The notes under the pieces are model-generated. The model had not been told where the DNA came from, did no database searches, and worked only from the letters and a program-made list of their open reading frames with translations. Source: Schistocerca nitens (taxonomy: Eukaryota; Arthropoda; Insecta; Orthoptera; Acrididae). Taken from it: a stretch of DNA of 64,000 bases. Below, piece after piece: positions 45,590 to 56,790 of this stretch (positions within the stretch are counted from its first letter, which is position 1; the number at the start of each line of letters is the position of its first letter). The position numbers were made by a program, and so were the translations under genes. The stretch is taken from assembly GCF_023898315.1 (NCBI RefSeq), contig NC_064619.1, forward strand, positions 478,743,376 through 478,807,375. The letters run 5' to 3'.

Positions 45590-46092
45590 ATCATGATCGG
45601 AGGTAATCTATTCAGACTGCTAATGAAGAGAACTACTTACAGATTACTTTACATAAGTATCAGGAGAAAAATAGCTGCTTTGAAGGGTAGAAAAATGTGT
45701 CTAACTACTCACCTGTGGTTTTTTAATGCAGTTCTTCAAACAAAGCATTTTTGTAATTTTAGACAGACTGCTATAACCTGTTTTTAAACTGGGAAATAAA
45801 AGATATCTATTTGTATTAAACATTAGAGTTTTGCAGAATTTAAGTCCCTGAGGCCACGTATTGTGATAAGTTTGGTAGTAGTGGATGATGAAATTTCTTT
45901 CTTCTTTGATACTGAATATTTGGAGATTTTCAGTTTTCTGCCTTATGTCTACTGCAACCTGTTACACACTTTTGCACCAAAGCATAAAGTTCCATTCTGA
46001 ACACTAGATAGTGGTGCATAGCCTATAATGAAATTGTTTGTGAGTTCATAAGAAATTCACTGTTATAAATCACAGACCCATTAAGGAATATA
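45590..46092 (-). other. Possible C-terminal part of the minus-strand LINE fragment, split by Tc1-1
   Basis: On the minus strand the segment left of Tc1-1 gives weakly LINE-like text (WPQGLKFCKTLMFNTNR and a Lys-rich end) that could continue the fragment lying right of Tc1-1 at 48770-49145. Similarity is faint. Confidence 0.3.
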
Positions 46093-47090
46093 CACTGGTG
46101 TCCAAAATTAAAGCAACAAACGACAATTTTGCTAGGTTGCAATTATTTTTCCACGAAACATTGTAAACAGGCAGTAAAGTAGAAACAATGTAAAGAGCAC
46201 ACAGTGTAAACAACTGCAACATGGATAATGGTAGACAAAAATGTTCATTTCTTCCAACTTAAAAGATTCGCAGACATTCTGGAACTGGTTAATTTGCTCA
46301 GCGTGGTGTTGTTACCACATCTGGCTGCAATACAGGCCTGACAAAGTCAGGGCATGCTATGAGTGATGTCATCAGTTTCATGTTGAGGCAATAACCCCCA
46401 TTCTTACTGTAGAGCTGCCTGCAAGTCTTCGAGAGTGGTTGGTGGATGCTGACATAATGCAACCTGTATCCCTAGCGCATCCCAGACATGCTCTATGAGA
46501 TTCAAATTGTGAGAGTTCGCAGGCCATGCCGTGCATGTAGTATCTTCCATTTCTAACACCTGTGCCCTATGAGGTCAAGCATTATCGTCCATCAACACAA
46601 AGTCTGGGCCCGCACCACCTCGTAACAACCGCATGCGAGGTCTCAAGATCTCATTGCAATGCCTGACAGCAGTTAAACCATGCCGATTCAGTGGTCAACA
46701 TAATCCTTGTCCACACCATTAAGGATCCTCCTCATATCTGTGTCTTTCCACCATGCTTGGATTCCAAAATTGTGTTGCACGGTCCCTCCAGATGGGAATG
46801 CATTGAGAATCTTACTCCAGACCAAATCAGGACTCATCTGCGAAAATAACTGTGGCTCAGTGTTCAACTGTACAGGTGGCATGTTGACGACTCCACTCTA
46901 GATGTTTCCTTCTGTAAAGATGCATCTGAGGTACACAAACAGAAGGTCTCTGACAATGAAGGCTACTCTGCCGAAGTCTTCTGTACACCATTTGTCTCTA
47001 TACAACCTGTCCAGTGGATGCTGAGAGATCAGATGCCAGTTTCCGTGCAGTACTATGGTGGTATCACTGCACCCTCTTTTTGATGTCATA

Positions 47091-48332
47091 CAGGGGATAG
47101 GCCAAATAATGTGAACAGTGGTAGTAATGGGATGGTTGTGTTTGGCAGTCAACAACGCAGGTAAGGCACATGCTGCACTGGACTGTACGTGTGTGGTACA
47201 GACTAGGCATCAGTGCAGGTTGTTTATGAGTTTTGCACACTTCATATTTGTATTCAGAGGTCAAGGTTGAGGTGCAATGAAGGACATAAAAGAGTTCCAA
47301 AGAGGGCACATTATGGGGGTCCGATTAGCTGGAGCATCAGTATCCAAGACAGCCAACTTACTGAATGTTTCAAGAGCAACTGTTTCAACAGTCATGACAG
47401 CCTACACAAAGCATGCAAAGACATCATCTCGTAGACCTAATAGTGGGCGCAAATCAAAACTAAATGACAGAGATTGTCATACGCTAATATGAATTGTGTC
47501 AAAACAACTTAAAGCTGCGCCGGCGAAAGTGGCTGCAGAGCTCAATAGCCATCTTCGAGACCCAGTATCAACACTGTCTGCCGAGAACTCTGTAAGGTGA
47601 ATATTCATGGACGAGCTGCTATACTGAAATCATCAGTGATGACAACCAACGCAAAGAAGTGTAAAACATGGTGTCAGGAGCATAAATCCTGGACAAATGA
47701 TCATAGAAACACGTCATATTGTCCAATGAGTCAGCATTTTCATTATTTACAACATCGGGCCGGGTTTACGTCTGGATAACGCCAAAAGAATCCTACAGCC
47801 CTGATTGCTTGATTCCAATGGTAAAGCATGGAGGTGGAAGTGTGATGGTGTGGGCAGCTGTATTCTGCTGGTCCTATCTTTAATCTCAAAGGCCGTGTCA
47901 CAGCCAATGATTATGTGAACATTTTAGGTGATCAGGTGCACCTCATGATTCACATTCTATTCCCCAACAATGGTGCCATATTGCGGGACAATAATGCACC
48001 CATTCACACAGCCAGGACAGTACAATTGTGGTATGAGGATCATGTAACTGAACTGCAGCGTCTTCCCTGGCCAGCAAAGTCCGGATTCGAACATTATCAA
48101 ACCCGTGTGGGTGGTATCGGAGCGCAGACTCTGGAGCAGATTTCTGCCTCCCTCATCACCACAGGAGTTAGTAGAGGTTCAGATCGAAGAGTGGCATAAC
48201 ATTCCACTGGAGACTATACAATCATTATATGCCAGAATACCAAGAACAATCACAGCTGTATTACAGGCAACCCCTTATTGATAAACCATTCCCTAGTAAG
48301 TGCAGGTGTTCACATAATTTTGCCCATCCCCA
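47091..48332 (+). mobile_element. Tc1-like transposon (Tc1-2), nested inside Tc1-1
   Basis: Left end GGGGATAGGCCAAATAATGT and reversed right end GGGGATGGGCAAAATTATGT form a ~25-bp inverted repeat, with TA on both sides. It interrupts the Tc1-1 transposase just after its helix-turn-helix region. Its own transposase is on the opposite strand to Tc1-1 and is strongly degenerate, so it is not recent. Confidence 0.82.
47277..48290 (+). pseudogene. Tc1 transposase in Tc1-2, degenerate
   Basis: The + strand start at 47277 reads MKDIKEFQRGHIMGVRLAGA, SVSKTANLLNVSRATVSTVM, AYTKHAKTSSRRPNSGRKSK: the paired-type DNA-binding region of Tc1 transposases. Later pieces are NIHGRAAILKSS, KHGGGSVMVWAA (frameshifted), IHILFPNNGAILRDNNAPIHTARTV-type text near 47955-48025, and EEWHNIPLETIQSLYARIPR at the end. 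The second catalytic Asp is retained in the RDNNAPIH context; the third acidic residue region is disrupted (FEHYQTRV where DLNIIEP is expected). Confidence 0.82.
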
Positions 48333-48769
48333 TAATGGTCGGCCCTGCCCCAGTCTTCAGGACACTGTTTTGGTCTCTGTAAATTGTCGACACATCTGAG
48401 AAATAACAGAACAATTCACATGAAGCCTTCAGGTCACATCAGTTTGTGACTGTCTTGCTTCCATTCTTCTTATGGTGCTCCACCATAGAGTCTCTGGTAG
48501 GCATCTTCCTTGTGCCATACTGCATTGCCTGTGACTGTATACACAGTGATTGTGGATGTGGAGCTATCCGGCAAACCCTACCTCATTTGATAGGTACCTC
48601 GACAATATCGTTGGCATGTTGTCCATGGATAGGAATGCAATCTTCCATACAGAACACGATTGTACGGACATCTGTTGGCATTTTATATGATTGTACTGTG
48701 AGTCGGATACGACATGGGAAAATAGCAGTGTGTTGCTTTAATTTTGGACACCATTGTATGTTTTGGCAT

Positions 48770-49145
48770 GTAAGTGTAAGAATATCCAGGTCCCTGGAAA
48801 AGCTGCTGCAAGATGTTCAGCGAATAACTTTATATAGTTTGCTTACTGCGCACTTCTGTAGCCCACATTTACAGATGCTAGTTGTATTGACATTGTAATT
48901 ATGCAGTGAGACAGAACCGAGTAAACATATTCTAGAAATCCTTTCTGCAGGTCAAGACAGTGAGAGAGATTTCTAACTGCAAAACAGGCAGAACTGAGCT
49001 TTTTGATTAATTTAACTATGTGCTGGTGCTACCTCAATTTATCATCAATGTGGATGCACAGGAAGAACCTCATCCAGTGTATACTCGTTGATCTTCACTT
49101 CTTGTTCTTGTAAGGCATTTTGATTCGTTTGGAACTGCCTAATAT
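48770..49145 (-). pseudogene. Jockey/CR1-like LINE RT fragment (minus strand)
   Basis: Minus-strand reading gives FQTNQNALQEQEVKINEYTL near 49135-49075, closely matching the frame at 44800-44860. Further on it gives RDLDILTLTCQN near 48800-48770, the usual C-terminal motif of such RTs. It ends at the Tc1-1 insertion. Degenerate. Confidence 0.6.
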
Positions 49146-49169
49146 ATTTCTTTCCTTCTTATCCCATCT

Positions 49170-49385
49170 AGTAAGTCTTCCCTGACTGGATGACTTTTCC
49201 AAACTCTGCTCCGTTCCTTAAACCTATCCAGCCCTCTTCATTCACCCCTCTTCTTTATCCTTCAACCCTTTTGCTGGAAGAAGGAGCCACTGGCTCCGAA
49301 AGCTTGCATACCTACTACTTTTTTAATATGTGTCTTCTTCTGCAGCCGCTTAGTGAGTAGATTTTTTATCTATCCAATCACCTAA
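49170..49385 (-). repeat. Dispersed repeat, family B, copy 3 (inverted)
   Basis: Reverse-complement match to 21143-21355. The shared blocks include AGCCACTGGCTCC, TTTTCCAAACTC and TAGATTTTTTATCTATCC at its end. Confidence 0.7.
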
Positions 49386-49457
49386 TATGTTCCTTTGTAA
49401 GATTAAGGGTTGAGCTGTTAGCTGTGAACTATTTGTAAGCCTGTTCATTACTGTTCT

Positions 49458-49636
49458 GCCGGCCGTGGTGACCCAGCGGTTCTAGGTGCTTCAGTCCAAA
49501 ACCACGTGACTGCTACAGTCACAGGTTCGAATCCTGTCTTGGGCGTGGATGTGTGTGATGTCCTTAGGTTGGTTAGGTCTAAGTAGGGGACTGATGACCT
49601 CAGATGTTAAGTCCCATAGTCCTCAGAGCCATTACT
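49458..49636 (+). mobile_element. tRNA-derived SINE, family B (near complete)
   Basis: Starts GCCGGCCGTGGTGACCCAGC, has an A-box-like head and the B box GGTTCGAATCC, then GGATGTGTGTGATGTCCTTA and the end GACCTCAGATGTTAAGTCCC...CTCAGAGCCATT. I recognise this as one of the commonest SINEs of Schistocerca-type genomes. It ends a few bases upstream of the transposon at 49664. It would be transcribed by RNA polymerase III. Confidence 0.85.
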
Positions 49637-49862
49637 GCTCAGGTTCTCTGTCAAATGGATGTACTGGGTGATCAAAAAGTCAGTATAAATTTGAAAATTT
49701 AATAAACCATGGAATAATGTAGATAGAGAGGTAAAAATTGACACACATGCTTGGAATGACATGGGGTTTTATTAGAACCAAAAAAATAAAAACAAAGTTC
49801 ACAAAATGTTCGACAGATGGCGCTGGACAGCAAAACGTCAGTGACTGCGCATGACAATCGTG

Positions 49863-49869
49863 TATAAAA
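49863..49869 (+). promoter_or_regulatory. TATA box for the transposase of the 49664-51228 element
   Basis: TATAAAA lies inside the element just after the left arm, 52 bp upstream of the ATG at 49915. An initiation site ~25-30 bp downstream would fall after the first in-frame ATG (49879), which favours 49915 as the true start. Confidence 0.55.
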
Positions 49870-49914
49870 GGAGCTGTAATGAGAGAGAGAATCAGATGCG
49901 CCAGCAGTCACAGC

Positions 49915-51007
49915 ATGTTAACGTTATCTGAAAAGGCGCTTTTAGTGAAGCTGTATTATCAGAATGAGGAATGTGCTAGTTCAGCATTACGATCCGATCG
50001 CCATAGGAACGGGATTCGAACGGGTAAAGGTCTGTTGACAAATGCAGCTGCAACAAGAATGATTTCGAAGTTCAAAGCCACGATAGACCCCGTAGTGGCC
50101 GACCGAGCACAAGGCGTAATGCTGCTGAGACAGTTCACGAAGAAATGGAGACTGTAGCGGGTTCGTCTATGCACGGGGAAGTCAGCGCTCGTGCAGTCGC
50201 ACGTCGCACCGGCATTCCACACACTACTGTTTGGTTGGCACTTAGGTGTACCCTCCGATGCTATCCGTACAAAATCCATCGGCATCATGAACTATTACCT
50301 GGCGGTTTAGTGACACGGAGGATATTTGCGGTGTGGGCATTTCAAAAGATGGCAGAAGATGACGATTGGTTGAGTAATGTATTGTGGACCGATGAAGCTC
50401 ATTTCACGCTCCGAGGGTCTGTCAACGCCCACAACTGCAGAATTTGGGCTACCAAAAATCCTAGAACTGTTGTGGAAACTCCATTGCACGACGAGAAAGT
50501 CATGGTATGGGTTGGATTTACCACATCTACCATTATCGGGCCTTTTTTCTTCGAGGAAATGCGTGATTCTGGTTTTGTAACTGCTACCGTGACGGGTGAG
50601 AGGTACGCTGATATGTTACAGAATCACATATATCCCAGTCTGGCTGATAAACACCTGCTGGAACGTACGGTGTTTACGCAGGATGGCGCTCCACCCCTTA
50701 TTGCTAGATGCGTGAAAGATCTCTTGCATGCACCGTTTGGTGATGATCGTGTGCTCAGCCGCCACTTTTGTCATGCTTGGCCTCCCAGGTCCCCAGAACT
50801 CAGTCCGTGCGATTATTGACTTTGGGGTTACCTGAAGTCGCAAGTGTATTGTGATCAACCGACATCTCTAGGGATGCTGAAAGACAACATCCGACGCCAA
50901 TGCCTCACCATAACTCAGGACGTGCTTTACAGTGCTGTTCACAACATTATTCCTTGACTACAGCTATTGCTGAGGAATGATGGTGGACATATTGAGCATT
51001 TCCTGTA
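49915..51007 (+). pseudogene. Transposase of the long-TIR mariner-type element, two lesions
   Basis: Starts MLTLSEKALLVKLYYQNEEC, a helix-turn-helix region. The frame changes near 50080, after which ARAVARRTGIPHTTVWLALR continues the DNA-binding part. The catalytic motifs are WTDEAHFTLRG (about 50390), FTQDGAPPLIARCV (about 50680) and SPELSPCDY (about 50800), followed by a stop at 50817-50819 where a Trp is expected (CDYW/LWGYLKS). The distance between the second and third Asp is about 42 residues, near the DD41D spacing described for the rosa group and unlike DD34D. Apart from the frameshift and one stop, the protein is open to about 51007. Confidence 0.85.
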
Positions 51008-51230
51008 AAGAACATCATATTTGCTTTGTCTTACTTTGTTATGCTAATTATTGCTATTCTGATCAGATGAAGCGCCATCTGTCGGACATTTTTTGAACTT
51101 TTGTATTTTTTTGGTTCTAATAAAACCCCATGTCATTCCAAGCATGTGTGTCAATTTATACCTCTCTATCTACATTATTCCGTGATTTATTCAGTTTTCA
51201 AATTTATACTGACTTTTTGATCACCCAGTA

Positions 51231-51650
51231 TTTATGGCCGTTATGTAATGTCACTAGCGAACATCACAGTTTCTGCAGTCTTCCCGTGTCCCATGTAAAT
51301 CATTTATGCAAGTTGAAAACAGGAGTGACCTAATAACAAATCTTGTCGGGCACCATATCTAATCTTTCTAAACAATAAATTTAGTCTTGTTACTTGGTAT
51401 GATTTGTAAATATAACCCCTCATTTTCCATTGTTAAAATGTGACTCTCCATGCAAGGGAAATGCCTTTAACACCACACTATTTTAATTTTTGTAATAGAA
51501 ATTCATAATATACACAATCTAGTGGTTTCACAGAACCACAGAAAATGCCAACTGGTTAATTTTTCTTGTTCAACCAGAATTTATTTCATGAGACAATATA
51601 CTGCTTTCTTAGTAAACAAGCCTACACAGACTCAGAACTTGACTTTTGTT
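51231..51650. other. Intergenic segment
   Basis: No gene or repeat recognised. Confidence 0.4.
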
Positions 51651-51654
51651 AAAG

Positions 51655-52060
51655 GGGTGGAATTAACAGAGGAGATAGAGAAGATTCAGTGAGGAGCAGC
51701 ATGTTCCATCAAGGGCTCTTTTAGTCAGAGCAAGAGTGTTTCTGAGATGCTCAATAAACTACAGTGGCAATTACTACAACAGAGGCATTATGTGTCATAG
51801 AGAGAGTTTCTGTTGAAATTCAGAGTGGAAGTTTGGAGAAGAGTTGAATAACATGTTATTCCTCCCTAATATACCTTTTGAAACTACCACGATTAGGAAA
51901 CCAGAGGAATTAGAGCTGCTATGGAAATTTTAGACAGTCTTTCTTTCCACACACCATTTGTGAATAGAACAGAGAAGAGGATAATATTAGTACCAGAGCG
52001 ACCCTTTGCCACAAACCATAAGGGGGCTTGTGAAGTTTAGTTGTAGATGTTACTTTCAGA
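51655..52060 (+). pseudogene. LINE 3' fragment (Jockey/CR1-like C-terminus)
   Basis: The + strand gives SVSEMLNKLQWQLLQQRHYV, the SV..ML..L.W..L..RR block near the RT C-terminus. It then gives RAAMEILDSLSFHTPFVNRT followed by a degenerate end and TTGTAGATG, a repeated 3' end I know from locust LINE copies. Many stops. Confidence 0.55.
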
Positions 52061-54407
52061 AAGATGATTTAGTATTATGTTGTAAGCTATCTTCTCCAAA
52101 TAATTTGAAAATGGGGGAAGGACAAAGATGGGTCTATAGTTAGTCAGTTGCTTACTTCCAATTTTATTAATAAGTATTAATATTGTAACTGCATATTTCA
52201 GTATTGAGGAATTTTGTTTACAAAGGTAACTCTAGAGAGAGGGGAGGGTTGCTACCGTGTTAACACAAGATTTTAATACTTTTCTTGAAATGCTGACAAT
52301 CAGAAGAATTATTACTTTTCAGTTACCTAATGATTTTTGTGGTCTGTTTTACATTTGATTTAACAAGATGGGTTTCTGGTGATGGCCTATTCAATGAGTG
52401 TCTTAGTTCTGTAAGTCTAATTGACCTGCTTTTGATGGTCCACTTTTTTTTCCCTTTTGTTTCCAGATACTGTTGGCAAGAGTTCACAGAGTTTATTGAC
52501 CAGTGATTTGAATTTTGAATTTAACATTATCTGTGCCACTGCTACTGCCATCCTGGAATTAAAAGTCATTTGCACTACTGGGTTTAGTCATTTTATGGTT
52601 AACTATGCTCCAAATTGCCTTTATGTTGTTTTAATTTTGAAGTGATTTGTGTATGGTACATGCTTGTTTGCATTTTTGATGGCACAGTGAGCAGTTTTCT
52701 AATACTGTTGCTAGCTTCCATTCAGTTCTTCATTAGATCTAGTTATCTGCTCTAAAGAACACTGTGCCTTCTTTACACAAGATACTTTCTCTCAGCTTGC
52801 TTTGTAATTTTCCATGATATGTAAAGGAAAACTGAATTCATATGTTACATAAGTAATGTTAGGAAAAAATTAAATTTTTAATCTATTGTTTGTCCTTGTT
52901 GTGTTAATTTCCAGTTGTCATCCAGTAAATGCTCTCTGACTAGTGTAACTGAGCCAGTGTTTACAAGTATGTGAAATTACATTTTTCCCCTGTTAGCTAA
53001 ACATAAGTGATGGGGTGTTCCATTGTTACCATTTGACCATTGTGGACATATAAACTGTTAGTTATGGGTTTATCATCTGTTTCATGAAAGACAGTTGGAT
53101 TAAGAATGAAATTATCATTTGATGTTGTGCTACCTTGTTTTTGACGTAGATGTTACTGTGGGGAATAAACTAAAAGTGGAGACAGATAACTCCAGGTGCT
53201 TTTGATCATTACTATTCAGGATGAATGATGAAATCAATCTTGAAACCTCCATGTACTATAACTTCCCTGTTATTTCTACTCATTTTTTAATACCCTCTCT
53301 AACTGCTTAATGATGTTTAAAACATGCGCTCTTGGTATATGTTGAATATCAGAACCCCTTGTTTGTATGTTTCAGAGTCCACTATTGACGTACACATACA
53401 GCAACACTGCAGGATTTGATTAGGCCTATTTTCTGGGACTTCATTCTGCTATTTGTATAGATAGGTGCACTCCCTTCCTTCTATGATGCTGATTGTAATG
53501 TGATATTAATGCTTTGACTGTCAATCCCATCAATGGATTAATTTAGGCAGATTTGCCAATCCTGTCATTACACTGTATACAGCTTCTGCCGCTTTTAAAT
53601 ATGAAACCAATACGTTGAGGGGCTCAATTGGTCTTCATTTTGTTGTGTGGGAAATGTAGATCTTAATGTAGCCAGTGGTAGCCAAGTTGCCCAATCACGT
53701 CCTCTCCAACTACTGCAAAACTTAATTGCATCGTTAGTTTACCATATATCTTAAGACAGAGGAGATCCATGAAAGCATCCTGCTTTGTACGTCAAAGTTA
53801 TTGCAGTAGACAGAAGAACACAGCATAACTGGCATGGCGGCATAAACGTACCCATGTGAGTGTCTCAAGCCATGCTGTCCTGTCTAGGGCTTTAACATCA
53901 TAATGTCACGAGCCTTCCTACATCTACATCACGTGACATCATCTAGCCACACCCTCCAAAACAGTGATAGCTGTCACAGATAAACAGGCAGTGTGAGTTA
54001 CTATTGTATAACTACCACATACAGATAATGTTCATTTGATGTATAATCTATGCTAGACATCTAAAAACATGACTGGACTCTCAAATTAAGTGCTACAATG
54101 ATATTGCCACATCTATATTGTAATATATCTGTATTGTTGTATAAATATACTAAATGCATGTAATCTGCTGCAAGAACATAGTAAGCAGGCACTTGATAGT
54201 TCATCATAGGTGTCAACGAGACAATGCAAAACAATGAACTGGATCAATTTCAGGATGGAAGGAGGCATTTTGATGAGATCTTTAATGTGTTTTATCACTT
54301 AAACTGAACTGCATATTTTCATCTGTAATGCTCAAATTGTGGCCAAAGAAAAAGATGGACCAGGTTCCGCATGGAGAGCAAAGTTTAATACTCAAAAATA
54401 CTGCTGT
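52061..54407. other. Intergenic sequence, nothing recognised
   Basis: About 2.3 kb of AT-rich sequence without coding similarity, clear inverted repeats or SINE-like segments visible to me. A somewhat GC-richer patch at 53680-53990 could be an old repeat. Confidence 0.4.
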
Positions 54408-56790
54408 TGCACCAAAATAAAATTATTTATGAAAGTACACAAAGATTTCAAGTACAAAGCACATGTGTAATTACTGTCATAGCTTAATTGTTCTTTAAGA
54501 TTAAAAAAATACCCATGGCTAGCATATTGGCATTACTGATACAAACAACTGGTTAAGCTACACTTGCCAGTGGCTAAAGTTCAGTACCTGTACCACACTT
54601 AAAAATAAACACGGTATGATAAACTCTCAGTTTAATATTTCCACATCTAAAGTGCCTGTATTTCTTACCAAAATTCATGTGCCACAGTTATTGGCACTAC
54701 TGATATAACTCACAGCTCAGTCAACATGCATAGTTTGCTCTCTGTGCCTCTCTTTAAAGAAATCAAAAGTTGTGCGTATTACTCACCAGATTACATTAAA
54801 ATTTATTCTACAACATTAAAAAACATGCTGTTCTAACTGACAGTTTAAAGTGCATTTGTCAGTGAGAATAGTCCCACCATTCCACCATATTTTGCAGAAG
54901 CCAAAAAACTGCATGTATTATTTATTGAAACACACATGCCCCTAGTCATGTAATTTGGAGGTTAAAGTGCACTTGTCAAGGACTGACATATGCTGTCTCT
55001 CAGCAGAAACTACATGAGACTTCAACGAAATACCATACTGAACAGTAGTAACACACATCCATGTAGGTAAAAAACAAGGTATGCAATGCTTTCAAGCAAC
55101 CATTTCAACCACTTTTCAAAGTCACCGCAACAGAACAGCATTCCATTTAAGTAAAGAACTTTATCTTGCAGTACAAAATGAGTGTCACAGTCTGTTTAAG
55201 TTTAAAAAAATACCCATGGCTAGCATATTATTATTGCACAGTGGAGACTACATGACTTTTCACCCCATACATGCCAATTTTACAACAAAATTGTAACAAA
55301 CAACCCCATACTTCATTATGTTACAGCCAAATGGTAATGAATTTCTCCATACACCTCCAAGTTACATCCAAATTGTATCAAATTGACCCATACATCATCA
55401 TTATACAGTAAAATTATAACAAACTTCCTATACAGCACCCTGTAAATTGCCCAATACATCACCAAATAAGGAAGCTGATGTTTTCTGGCAAGTTGTGATT
55501 TATTCCAACAAGCAAAAGTGATTAGTCAGCAATTTGAGATGCCAACGAAGTCAAGACTTCTTCCATTAAGCAAAATGCTTGGTCAGGTTCATGCCATCAT
55601 GCAGTCAAAGTTAATGACAAACATGTGACATAATGATGACATTGTAGTGAAGGGTGCATGGATTGTGATGTTTTAGATTGGGTTCTGACCTATGCATGTG
55701 ACATCTTAAATCTGACTAAGGATTTTGCTTGATGTAAATCCCTGCAATCTATTGACACCTTTGAGGTGCTGAGCATTGTTCATGGATGATACTGTGTTAA
55801 TGTACCTTGTTATCTTCATCAGATGCTACCGGGGACGCCATCAAGTGCTACCTGGGACTTCTCCACAAGTGGAGCAGGTCCAATATTTACACCTGCAGCC
55901 TTCCACCTCCATGGTCAGTTCCAGGAATTTCCTCTGCAGTCTGCACTCACTGGACACATTCTTAGGCATTCCATCTGGTGTGCCTGTCACCATGCTTGCA
56001 TTGCATTTTTGGTACAGTGCATTCTGGGTGTTCCCTCTGTGGCCTGCACTCACTGGACGTGATCTTCAGTGAGATGCAGCTGATGGTCTACATGGGCTTC
56101 ATTTCTCATCTACACACACTCAGTTCTTGTTTATGTGGAGTGCTCCCACCTCCCTGCATTTTCAGCAATTCCAGTGCAGGATCCTAGACTCTACTTTGTT
56201 GGTACCCAGTGTCACAATTCGTGAGATTTTCTGTCACCTTTATATCTATTGATTCTCTTATGACACTGTCCTAGTACATGGGGTTTTGTGGCAGGGCCCT
56301 CATTTCATCATAATTCCTGGAATGATTTAGTTCCTGACAGTGCTCGTCAATGACTGATTTAGTTGCCTGTCTTAGTTGGGTGTCCTGATGATCACTGGAT
56401 CTAAGGTCCACTGTCCTGGTTGTCTGGCCACTGTATGCTAGGCCACATTGGCAAGATATGTATTAAATTCCTGGTTTTTGTAGTCATAGGTCATCTTCCA
56501 CATTCCCCTGATCTTGCTAGGTGAACACAACACTCAGTTGTTGTTATGCTTGCTGAGAATCATGCTGATTTTGGCAGAAATAAACCTCATGTAGGGCAGA
56601 TATGCCATAGTCTTTATTTCATCTCGATCTTCTTTTATTTCATGTGGCAGAGTGGCTGGTTGGAGTGCCTTCTGAATCTCTTTGGCTGTGAATCCATTCT
56701 TGCAGAACACTGGCCATAGATGCTCTATTTCTGTTGCTAAACATCTGCACATCTTGTCTCCTTTGACCACATGAGTAAGAAAGCATAGCA
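54408..56790 (-). mobile_element. Penelope-like element, minus-strand copy (RT C-terminus, GIY-YIG, 3' region)
   Basis: Reading from 56790 leftwards: RT C-terminal part, GIY-YIG endonuclease, then a long non-coding 3' region (55830 down to 54408). The 3' region is the diverged reverse complement of 61224-63140; for example TTGCACCAAAATAA near 54410 pairs with the segment near 63130. It contains imperfect ~40-bp units (55261-55470) of the type CCATACATCA...TTACA...AAAATTGTAACAAA. From 54703 on, it is part of the tandemly duplicated unit. Confidence 0.82.

Larger units (their letters stand above)
46093..48756 (-). mobile_element. Tc1-like transposon (Tc1-1), carrying a nested Tc1 element
   Basis: The ends are inverted copies: CACTGGTGTCCAAAATTAAA (46093) and, reversed at the right end, CAATGGTGTCCAAAATTAAA. 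TA flanks them at 46091-46092 and 48757-48758. The minus strand has the transposase N-terminus at about 48540-48340 (SMVEHHKKNGSKTVTN, LKTGAGPT) and, beyond a 1.24-kb insertion, the catalytic part at about 47085-46300. That part has IFADES, GPDFVLMDDNA with PHRA after a stop, and LNLIEHVWDALG, giving D, D and E. Removing the nested element gives a normal ~1.4-kb Tc1-like length. Confidence 0.85.
49664..51228 (+). mobile_element. IS630/mariner-type transposon with ~160-bp terminal inverted repeats
   Basis: Both ends begin CTGGGTGATCAAAAAGTCAG in inverted orientation and are flanked by TA (49662-49663 and 51229-51230). The arms run to GACAGATGGCGCT (49664-49824 and 51071-51228), about 90% identical by eye. 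Total length is 1,565 bp with one transposase reading frame between the arms. The TA duplication and DDE motifs place it in the IS630-Tc1-mariner superfamily. The arms are far longer than in classical mariners. Confidence 0.92.

Noticed and set aside
55776..56187. Plus-strand frames of 98, 79 and 69 codons, repeated at 59036-59447
   Set aside because: They are antisense to the non-coding 3' region and GIY-YIG part of the minus-strand Penelope-like copy. Duplication, not selection, explains why they occur twice.
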